Of a stretch of DNA of 64,000 nt, positions 1 to 4,543 are shown one piece after another; the first letter of the stretch is position 1; each line of letters starts with the position of its first letter. A program made the position numbers and the translations under genes. The stretch is from Bacteroidetes Order II. bacterium (GTDB taxonomy: Bacteria; Bacteroidota; Rhodothermia; Rhodothermales; UBA2364). The notes beneath the pieces were generated by a model. That model made no database searches, was not told where the DNA came from, and saw only the letters and a program-made list of their open reading frames with translations. The stretch spans positions 1-64,000 of the forward strand of contig JAEUSQ010000039.1 in assembly GCA_016788705.1 (NCBI GenBank). Reading direction: 5' to 3'.

Positions 1-1
1 A

Positions 2-292
2 AAAATGGCGGAGTCGGATGTATTTGCGTATGAACAAAGCCTGAAGGTCTTCAGAGACAATAAGGCAACTTTTGACTATGCCTTGGAACAAGCCAAGAAG
101 GAAGGAAGACAAGAAGGAAGACAAGAAGGAAGACAAGAAGGAAGGGAAGAAGGAAGACAAGAAGGTAGGGAAGAAGGCCAAAAAGCGGCACAACGGGCAA
201 TAGCACAAAAAATGCTTGCACAAGGATTAGACGTATCAATGATACGAGACATTACAGGTTTATCTATATCTGAGATTCAACCACTGGACTGA
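2..292 (+). CDS. C-terminal part of an Rpn/PD-(D/E)XK-family nuclease or putative transposase (partial)
   Basis: The frame is open to the left edge of the window, so only the C-terminal ~96 residues are seen and the ATG at position 5 is probably internal. The visible part has a short helix (YEQSLKVFRDNKATFDYALEQ), a tandem EGRQ/EGRE repeat, then a helix-turn-helix-like end with residues such as IAQKMLAQGLDVSMIRDITGLS. This tail is typical of Rpn-family recombination-promoting nucleases (PD-(D/E)XK fold), where the charged repeat varies in copy number and the end resembles a small DNA-binding helix pair. The catalytic domain lies outside the window, so activity cannot be judged. Family assignment rests only on this tail. 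Confidence 0.6.
   Translation, partial: KMAESDVFAYEQSLKVFRDNKATFDYALEQAKKEGRQEGRQEGRQEGREEGRQEGREEGQKAAQRAIAQKMLAQGLDVSMIRDITGLSISEIQPLD
101..177 (+). repeat. In-frame 12-bp tandem repeat encoding EGRQ/EGRE
   Basis: About six copies of a purine-rich 12-bp unit (gaaggaagacaa and variants with gggaag) encode a charged EGRQ-type linker in the Rpn-like protein. Copy number in such repeats often varies between strains by slippage. Confidence 0.85.
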
Positions 293-685
293 GCAACTTC
301 TCCCATTTTATATATTGGGCTCGACCAGATAAGCACATCAAGGTATGTACCCATCGTCTTGACACTCAAATATTACCACTCCTATACACCATAACGGATA
401 TTAATTTTCAGACATTTGTACTTCATGCTGCTTACACAAGAATCACTCCTATTAATGATATTACTAATGTCTAATAAAAAAATACACCTGTCAAAAAAAA
501 ATATTTTGCCTATTGCATTCTTATTTACAATTGTTGTATTATACCAGAGCTAAACAAATTTAAACCAAAACAGCCATGTTCATCATTCACAACCTAAATA
601 CAAACCATTCCTCATCAGCGAGTCGGAGCGAGATTCGTATGGGGCGTATAAATGTACGGGGCAATGATCAAAAATATGGCTATAA

Positions 686-773
686 GGGCTTACACACGCA
701 CAGATTAAGAAAGGATTAACCATATCAATCTGTCACCATGTGCAAGCCCACTCCAAAAGAGTCGGGCTTTTTT
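686..773 (+). ncRNA. Candidate small structured RNA 1 upstream of rsr
   Basis: The two ends pair: GGGCTT (686-691) with AAGCCC (744-749), then CACA (693-696) with TGTG (739-742), then ACAGATT (700-706) with AATCTGT (727-733), leaving a 20-nt loop. An intrinsic terminator follows directly and reuses the 3' strand of the closing stem. A long imperfect stem formed by the RNA ends, encoded just upstream of a Ro60 gene, fits a Y RNA without a tRNA-like module, but I see no diagnostic Ro-binding sequence. It could also be a leader with attenuator. The structure is seen; the identity is inferred. Confidence 0.5.
745..773 (+). terminator. Rho-independent terminator of candidate RNA 1
   Basis: AGCCC (745-749) and ACTC (750-753) pair with GAGT (759-762) and GGGCT (764-768) around a CAAAA loop with one bulged C, followed by six T. 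The 5' arm overlaps the closing strand of RNA 1, so the two folds exclude each other. Confidence 0.85.
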
Positions 774-887
774 GTTGCTCCATTTGCAAACCGGATACGA
801 CATGCGCGACATCCACGTAACACCCATGCCTCCATACATGGGTTGTAAATACGATTTATTGAAACAATTTATTGAATCCTATTTAAT

Positions 888-981
888 TTTCGGAAGGATA
901 TATTTTCGATCCTGACAGGTATTTTATTGCCTATCAAATTCGATTTATCCCGACCTTCCGAAAGAAAAGTCGGGTTTTTTT
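888..981 (+). ncRNA. Candidate small structured RNA 2 upstream of rsr
   Basis: A perfect 10-bp stem, TTTCGGAAGG (888-897) with CCTTCCGAAA (954-963), closes a ~56-nt interior that contains a second hairpin (GACAGG near 914-919 with CCTATC near 930-935, one mismatch). The design matches candidate RNA 1: ends pair, then an overlapping intrinsic terminator. It lies 36 bases upstream of the Ro60 start codon. A Y RNA is the obvious guess from context; an rsr leader with attenuation is the alternative. Confidence 0.5.
949..981 (+). terminator. Rho-independent terminator of candidate RNA 2
   Basis: CCCGAC (949-954) pairs with GTCGGG (969-974), followed by seven T (975-981). The hairpin competes with the 10-bp closing stem of RNA 2, whose 3' strand is in its loop. 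It lies between RNA 2 and rsr, so it separates the RNA from the gene or attenuates rsr. Confidence 0.85.
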
Positions 982-1016
982 ATTCACTAAACCGCAACCT
1001 TTAACTCTTGTGTGCT

Positions 1017-2609
1017 ATGCGATTTAATCAAACCACGCGCCACCAAACTAAGGTCTTGAACCATGAGGGAGCGGTGGCCACCCAATTACATCCGAAGATG
1101 GAATTGTATGCAGCAGTTGTTACCTCGCTGCTCAATGACAGCTTTTACGAAAAGGGAACAATCCGACTTGAGCGCCTGAAAGAACTCGTCGCCTTAAACG
1201 ATCCGGTATTTGTGGCCCAATTAGCGGTCTATGCCCGCGAAAAAATGTATCTCCGTACCACGCCATTGGTTCTGTCGGTAGAATTGGCGAAAGCACATAA
1301 TGGCGACGACTTGGTAAGAAAATTAGTGTCGCGGGTGGTACAACGGGCAGACGAAATCAAGGAATTATTGGCCCACTACGCGATTGCCAACCAGCGGAAT
1401 GGTGTAAAAAAGCTGAATCGGCTTTCTAAGCAAGTGCAAAAAGGATTAGCCGCCTCGTTTAACCGCTTTGATGGCCACCAGTTTGCTAAATACAACCGTA
1501 AAACGGACGTTACGCTGAAAGATGCCCTGTTTTTGGTTCACCCGAAAGCAAAATCCGACCAACAACAATTGCTCTTTGACAAGATTATCCGAGACGAATT
1601 GGAAACGCCTTATACATGGGAGACCGAGCTTTCCCGTGTTGGGCAAATGGACTTCGAGACGGAAAAACAGAAAAAGGTGGCGGTTTCTGCAACATGGGAG
1701 GCATTGGTATTGAGCCGGCGACTGGGGTATCTGGCACTCTTACGAAACCTCCGTAATATCCTTCAAACAGAACCCTCTACTAGCGTTCTAAAAGAAGTTT
1801 GCCGACAAATTAACGATCCGAAAGCTATCGAAAAAAGTAAGGTATTTCCTTTCCAATATCTGGCTGCTTATCGCGAGTTAGACGAGCCAGACCAAGTGGT
1901 TACGGAACCGAGACGGTCCATTTTGGGGTGGGTGCTTGGCGAAGTTTCTGCTCGTCCGAAGCAACAAGAGTCCGTTTCCATCATTCGAGAGGCGTTGGAG
2001 CAGGCTGTGCTGACCTCGACCGAGAACTTGGCGGGATTTGATGTCGAAACCAGAATCTGTGTAGCCTGCGATGTCTCGGGTTCTATGTTCCAGCCTGTTT
2101 CTCGCAATAGCAAAGTAACGCTTTTTGATGTGGGATTGATGTTGGGTATGTTACTTAAAAGCCGTTGCAAAACCGTTTTAACAGGCATTTTTGGGGATAC
2201 TTGGAAGATGGTCTCACTGCCTAACAAGGATGTTTTGGAAAGTGTAAGCTACCTAAAACAACGCGAAGGAGAAGTGGGATATGCCACGAATGGGCATAGG
2301 GTCTTGCAGGACTTGTACCGTCAACGAAGAATTCTCGACAAGGTGATGATCTTCACCGATTGTCAGATGTGGAACTCGGTTGAACATGCTTCGGATGCGT
2401 TTACACGAGCATGGAAGCAGTACAAAGAGGTGGCTTCTGATGCCAAACTCTACCTATTTGACCTTGCAGGATATGGGCAATTGCCGCTATCCCAAGCCAC
2501 GGAAGACGTTTTTTTGATTGCCGGTTGGTCCGAGAAAATCTTTGAAGTCTTGGAACGTCTCGATAATCCGGAAAAGACACTTTCGATGATCGAAGAAATT
2601 GAACTGTAA
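1017..2609 (+). CDS. rsr: Ro60-like TROVE domain protein (bacterial Ro ortholog)
   Basis: 530 aa from the ATG at 1017; a TTG three codons earlier is less likely. Residues ~10-330 form the TROVE HEAT-like ring (for example VFVAQLAVYAREKMYLRTTPLVL, typical of the family). From ~345 there is a von Willebrand factor A domain with the MIDAS motif DVSGSM (D352, S354, S356) and the later strand MIFTDCQMWN. Length matches bacterial Rsr. Ro60 rings bind the ends of misfolded RNAs in the central hole and Y RNA on the outer surface; bacterial Rsr works with exonucleases such as PNPase in RNA quality control and stress survival. Here it heads a locus with a helical protein, a YrlA-like RNA, further tRNA-like elements and a PcfJ protein. 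No rtcB or rtcA is adjacent. The family call is secure; its clients are not known. Confidence 0.95.
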   Translation: MRFNQTTRHQTKVLNHEGAVATQLHPKMELYAAVVTSLLNDSFYEKGTIRLERLKELVALNDPVFVAQLAVYAREKMYLRTTPLVLSVELAKAHNGDDLVRKLVSRVVQRADEIKELLAHYAIANQRNGVKKLNRLSKQVQKGLAASFNRFDGHQFAKYNRKTDVTLKDALFLVHPKAKSDQQQLLFDKIIRDELETPYTWETELSRVGQMDFETEKQKKVAVSATWEALVLSRRLGYLALLRNLRNILQTEPSTSVLKEVCRQINDPKAIEKSKVFPFQYLAAYRELDEPDQVVTEPRRSILGWVLGEVSARPKQQESVSIIREALEQAVLTSTENLAGFDVETRICVACDVSGSMFQPVSRNSKVTLFDVGLMLGMLLKSRCKTVLTGIFGDTWKMVSLPNKDVLESVSYLKQREGEVGYATNGHRVLQDLYRQRRILDKVMIFTDCQMWNSVEHASDAFTRAWKQYKEVASDAKLYLFDLAGYGQLPLSQATEDVFLIAGWSEKIFEVLERLDNPEKTLSMIEEIEL

Positions 2610-2714
2610 TTTGTCAACTAAAGTTTTAAGGAGGATTCCGGGCGCGGGTGTGGCCCAAAGGTTGCACCTCACCGGAAAATCGCTAGATTTTCACCCTTTT
2701 AAACGGAGAAAAAC

Positions 2715-3350
2715 ATGAACACACAACGCATGACCATACACCGTGGGCTTTCCGAATTAAAATTGTTGGATGTCCGCATCACCAAAACCATCCAAAACTT
2801 AAAACCTGCGGAAGTACGTCAGAAAGACAAACTCATCGGAGGTCGGACGCCAGAGGCAGAGTTTGTACAAGAGGCAAAGTCTAAGTTTCAGGCGATTCAA
2901 GACCTTATCGTCCGCAAAAACAAAATTAAATGCGCGATTGTGGAAGCGAACAGCAAAACCATGGTGGAAGTGGCAGGTCGGAAGATGACCATCGCCGATG
3001 CCATCAACTACAAAAGGCTGGTGGAGTACCAAAAAAGCCTGATCGAAGCCATCCAAAACGGACACCGACGAGCAGTGGCAGAACTCAACACCCGAAACAC
3101 ACAGGTGGAGCAAAACCTCCAACACATTTTAGAAACCACCTTCGGAAAGGACAACGTTAAAGTTGGAAAAGACGACATCGAGTCCATCCGCAAACCGTTC
3201 CTCGAAGCCAATGCCTACCATTTGGTAGATCCGTTGGAGGCCGAGAAAACCATCGAGCGACTCGAAAAAGAAGTGGGCGAATTTGAAGCTGAGGTAGATG
3301 CCATCCTCTCGGAAGCAAACGCTGTCACCTATATCGAGATCACGGTCTAA
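2715..3350 (+). CDS. Helical/coiled-coil protein of the Ro60 locus, function unknown
   Basis: 211 aa. The start is supported by CGGAGAA seven bases before the ATG. The sequence is highly charged and mostly helical: a helix near residues 1-30, a segment around 60-85 (EAKSKFQAIQDLIVRKNK), a small beta-like piece (KTMVEVAGRKMTIADAIN, ~87-104), then long heptad-like helices to ~200, and a terminal beta strand (TYIEITV). No signal peptide, membrane segment or catalytic motif is visible. It lies 105 bases after rsr on the same strand and before the tRNA-like array, so co-transcription is likely. I do not recognise a named family. A structural or adaptor role with Ro60 or its RNA is only inferred from position. 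Confidence 0.8.
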   Translation: MNTQRMTIHRGLSELKLLDVRITKTIQNLKPAEVRQKDKLIGGRTPEAEFVQEAKSKFQAIQDLIVRKNKIKCAIVEANSKTMVEVAGRKMTIADAINYKRLVEYQKSLIEAIQNGHRRAVAELNTRNTQVEQNLQHILETTFGKDNVKVGKDDIESIRKPFLEANAYHLVDPLEAEKTIERLEKEVGEFEAEVDAILSEANAVTYIEITV

Positions 3351-3429
3351 CGAAATTGGGGGTGGTTTGCCCATCCCCAACTTCGGGTCGGCGGCACGAA
3401 ATCCGCGAATAACACCATATTGCGCAAAG

Positions 3430-3572
3430 AGTTTGTAAGACTTTTTCCGCTCCATACCTGGATGACTTCGGGGTAGCTGGTTCGATTCCGGCCTCGGCGG
3501 CCCAAGGCCAGGCCAATGCCGAGTAGCTCATCGGTAGAGCACGAAGAGGGTATTTTCTGAAAAGCCCAAAGT
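3430..3572 (+). ncRNA. Circularly permuted tRNA-like RNA, probable YrlA-type Y RNA (element A)
   Basis: Read in tRNA numbering, the 3' half comes first: anticodon-stem strand CTTCG (3466-3470), variable GGGTA, T-arm GCTGG-TTCGATT-CCGGC (3476-3492), acceptor CTCGGCG (3493-3499). A 17-nt loop follows, then the 5' half: acceptor TGCCGAG (3517-3523), U8-A9, D-arm GCTC...GGTA..GAGC (3526-3540), and CGAAG (3542-3546), which pairs perfectly with CTTCG. All four tRNA stems form. The outer ends continue as a stem: ATACC (3454-3458) with GGTAT (3549-3553), CTTTTT (3441-3446) with GAAAAG (3559-3564), TTTG (3432-3435) with CAAA (3567-3570). Known YrlA-type Y RNAs have this topology: a tRNA mimic joined to a Ro-binding stem. 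Placement two genes after rsr supports it. Ends are approximate. Confidence 0.85.
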
Positions 3573-3633
3573 TCAAGGATGAAAGTAGAGAGTTTAACGT
3601 CTAAAATTCTTTTGTATAAAGCTAAAAGTACAA

Positions 3634-3661
3634 ACCACAAAGGTTCTACAAACCCGGTGGT
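3634..3661 (+). other. Small two-stem hairpin resembling a tRNA minihelix
   Basis: ACCAC (3634-3638) pairs with GTGGT (3657-3661), and inside it GGTT (3642-3645) pairs with AACC (3651-3654). The outer stem repeats the acceptor sequence of elements C-E (ACCACAG/CTGTGGT). It may be a decayed tRNA-like unit or part of the 3' tail of element A. Confidence 0.4.
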
Positions 3662-3673
3662 ACGTTTAGTGGG

Positions 3674-3725
3674 CGGGGTGTCGCCCCGTGGATTGCGACC
3701 GGCTGTGCCGTCGGCCCGTTTTTTT
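3674..3725 (+). terminator. Intrinsic terminator after element A
   Basis: CGGGG (3674-3678) pairs with CCCCG (3684-3688). A second hairpin, CGAC(C)GGC...GCCGTCG (3696-3713), is followed by GCCC and seven T (3719-3725). It would end transcription coming from rsr and element A. Element B starts at the very next base, so B to E need readthrough or their own promoter. Confidence 0.75.
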
Positions 3726-3799
3726 ACCGCAATGGCGCAATGGTAGCGTATCAGGCCCATATCCTGATGGTTGTAGGTTCAAATCCTGCTTGCGGTACA
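3726..3799 (+). tRNA. tRNA-like element B, anticodon CAU with C33
   Basis: A full cloverleaf in normal order: acceptor ACCGCAA (3726-3732) with TTGCGGT (3790-3796), all seven pairs; D-arm GCGC...GCGT with GG at 18/19; anticodon stem TCAGG/CCTGA; T-arm GTAGG-TTCAAAT-CCTGC. The anticodon is CAU (3758-3760), but residue 33 is C instead of the nearly invariant U. The end reads A-CAC, not CCA. It is not an initiator, since position 1:72 is a normal A:U pair. It abuts the T-run of the preceding terminator and is followed by an 11-bp hairpin. Whether it decodes Met (or Ile after modification) or is a mimic is open. Confidence 0.65.
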
Positions 3800-3807
3800 C
3801 CTCTCGA

Positions 3808-3841
3808 ACGGAGATTTTTATTCCGGAAAGAAAATCTCCGT
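3808..3841 (+). ncRNA. 11-bp perfect hairpin following tRNA-like B
   Basis: ACGGAGATTTT (3808-3818) pairs perfectly with AAAATCTCCGT (3831-3841) around a 12-nt loop containing TTCCGGAA. There is no T-run, so it is not a classical terminator. It occupies the same slot as the hairpins after C, D and E. Confidence 0.7.
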
Positions 3842-3847
3842 CGGAAA

Positions 3848-3922
3848 ACCACAGTAGTATAAATAAGGCCATACACCGGATAAGTTCGTAGAAAGACACA
3901 GGTTCGACTCCTGTTTGTGGGT
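3848..3922 (+). ncRNA. tRNA-like element C with collapsed anticodon loop
   Basis: The T-arm is intact (ACAGG-TTCGACT-CCTGT, 3898-3914) and the acceptor pairs over six positions (ACCACAG 3848-3854 with TTGTGGG 3915-3921, mismatch at 1:72). The D-arm is short and odd: GTAT/ATAC around AAATAAGGCC. The total length between D-stem and T-stem is that of a normal tRNA, but no 5-bp anticodon stem with 7-nt loop forms; the best pairing is CGGA-TAAG-TTCG (3877-3888), a tetraloop. It therefore cannot decode. It is either a decayed tRNA or a tRNA mimic that keeps only the acceptor/T-arm half. Confidence 0.6.
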
Positions 3923-3927
3923 CTATG

Positions 3928-3979
3928 CAATCTCGGAAAATCATTCTTGGCTTCAACCAAAGGAGTTGTTTCCGTATTG
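3928..3979 (+). ncRNA. Hairpin following tRNA-like C
   Basis: CAAT (3928-3931) with ATTG (3976-3979), CGGAAA (3934-3939) with TTTCCG (3969-3974), and TTGG (3947-3950) with CCAA (3957-3960) around CTTCAA. A long interrupted stem in the same slot as those after B, D and E. Confidence 0.6.
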
Positions 3980-3989
3980 TTCCCCAAAA

Positions 3990-4063
3990 GCCACAGAAGC
4001 GCAATCGGGAAGCGCATCGGAATACGAATCCGGAGGATGCAGGTTCGAGTCCTGCCTGTGGTT
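3990..4063 (+). tRNA. tRNA-Arg(ACG)-like element D
   Basis: Full cloverleaf: acceptor GCCACAG (3990-3996) with CTGTGGT (4056-4062), D-arm GCGC/GCGC with GG at 18/19, anticodon stem TCGGA/TCCGG, loop ATACGAA with U33 and anticodon ACG (4024-4026), T-arm GCAGG-TTCGAGT-CCTGC. Position 8 is A instead of U, which should disturb the U8-A14 contact. The 3' end reads T-CTA with no encoded CCA. The anticodon loop and variable region look like a genuine tRNA-Arg(ACG). The acceptor is nearly the same as in E, although they specify different amino acids. Confidence 0.7.
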
Positions 4064-4067
4064 CTAA

Positions 4068-4144
4068 CAAAGTGCCGTAAATACGGGTTGCTTCGAAGAC
4101 TGCTAATCTTTGTGAAACCACGCCTGTATTGCTTGTTGCCTTTG
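4068..4144 (+). ncRNA. Hairpin following tRNA-like D, covarying with the one after E
   Basis: CAAAG (4068-4072) pairs with CTTTG (4140-4144); AATACGGG (4080-4087) pairs with CCTGTATT (4123-4130). The 5' strand (CAAAGTGCCGTAAAT..GGGTT.CTTCGA) is nearly the same as after E, and the changed bases are compensated on the other strand. A U-rich stretch follows. Confidence 0.75.
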
Positions 4145-4151
4145 TTTTTGT

Positions 4152-4258
4152 AAGTCGAGAAGCGCACCATCGGATGTTCATGGCGTGCCGTTTAAGCGGG
4201 CTCCTTCCTTTGGGATGATTGTCCTGCTTTGCTTATTGCCGTCCTGATTTTTCGACTT
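4152..4258 (+). other. Closed-stem segment between units D and E
   Basis: AAGTCGA (4152-4158) pairs with TCGACTT (4252-4258), enclosing ~93 nt with an inner hairpin (GCACCAT with ATGG-C-GTGC, ~4164-4187). The words AGAAGCGCA and CATCGGA recall the D-arm/anticodon stem of element D, so this may be a heavily decayed sixth tRNA-like unit. I cannot rebuild a cloverleaf from it. Confidence 0.4.
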
Positions 4259-4262
4259 TCAT

Positions 4263-4338
4263 ACCATAGTGGCGCAAATGGTGGCGCAACGGACTTTTAA
4301 TCCGTGGGTTGCAGGTTCGAGCCCTGCCTGTGGTACCA
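4263..4338 (+). tRNA. tRNA-Lys(UUU)-like element E with encoded CCA
   Basis: Full cloverleaf: acceptor ACCATAG (4263-4269) with CTGTGGT (4328-4334, one G-U), D-arm GCGC/GCGC, anticodon stem ACGGA/TCCGT, loop CTTTTAA with U33 and anticodon UUU, T-arm GCAGG-TTCGAGC-CCTGC, then A73 and encoded CCA (4336-4338). Position 21 is G instead of the usual A. This is the most tRNA-like unit of the array and may be chargeable. A standard bacterial tRNA-Lys has GGGTCG-type acceptors and a GCTC D-stem, so this one is atypical for its anticodon. Confidence 0.75.
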
Positions 4339-4412
4339 GCAAAGTGCCGTAAATGTGGGTTACTTCGATGCCTGTCACGCACCAATACCCCCACATTGTC
4401 TGTCGCCTTTGC
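4339..4412 (+). ncRNA. Hairpin following tRNA-like E
   Basis: GCAAAG (4339-4344) pairs with CTTTGC (4407-4412); AATGTGGG (4352-4359) pairs with CCCACATT (4390-4397), all Watson-Crick. It begins directly after the CCA of element E. Paired with the hairpin after D it shows compensatory changes, which points to selection on structure. Confidence 0.75.
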
Positions 4413-4421
4413 TTCTTTTAC

Positions 4422-4440
4422 TCGGATCAATCCGATTTTC
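4422..4440 (+). terminator. Short hairpin with U-tract ending the tRNA-like array
   Basis: TCGGA (4422-4426), loop TCAA, TCCGA (4431-4435), then TTTTC. A weak intrinsic terminator that would end the E transcript before the PcfJ gene. Confidence 0.5.
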
Positions 4441-4543
4441 ACCATAATCCATACGAAAATGCAACGTAGCCTTGATACCACCGGCTCTCCCGCCGGAAAA
4501 CCCCGTCAATTATTGATTATCATGCAAAAACCCATACTAAACC

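Larger units (their letters stand above)
293..1016. other. Intergenic region carrying two candidate structured RNAs
   Basis: There is no convincing reading frame here. The first ~190 bases are AT-rich and featureless, with a run of A near 495. Between 570 and 680 there is a possible long-range pairing (ATCATT near 578 with AATGAT near 663) that I do not trust on its own. From 686 to 981 two stem structures, each closed by an intrinsic terminator, are described separately. The region is immediately upstream of the Ro60 gene. Confidence 0.6.
3351..4543 (+). other. Non-coding tRNA-like RNA array between the Ro60 operon and the PcfJ gene
   Basis: About 1.2 kb without a credible gene. Order: a hairpin after the upstream stop (3354-3382), a circularly permuted Y RNA (A, ~3430-3572), a small acceptor-like hairpin (3634-3661), a terminator (3674-3725), then tRNA-like B + hairpin, C + hairpin, D + hairpin, a closed stem AAGTCGA/TCGACTT (4152-4258), and tRNA-like E + hairpin + weak terminator (to 4440). 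All elements lie on the plus strand, the same as both flanking genes. Position 4440-4543 holds only a CCGGC/GCCGG hairpin (~4480-4495) and the PcfJ leader. Antisense reading frames here translate T-arm complements into meaningless peptides. Confidence 0.85.

Noticed and set aside
101-177. Short regular repeats resembling a CRISPR array
   Set aside because: 12-bp units without spacers, in frame with a protein, encoding a charged linker.
4263-4338. Element E as an ordinary housekeeping tRNA-Lys
   Set aside because: The acceptor and D-stem are shared with element D rather than with typical tRNA-Lys, position 21 is G, and it is tied to a covarying hairpin. It may still be chargeable, so this is a preference rather than a proof.
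3340-4481. Several overlapping minus-strand reading frames of 78-171 codons across the tRNA-like array
   Set aside because: They are the complements of T-arms and flanking RNA stems, giving the familiar false peptides such as AGIEPATP and GVEPVS. They have no start signals and no family likeness.
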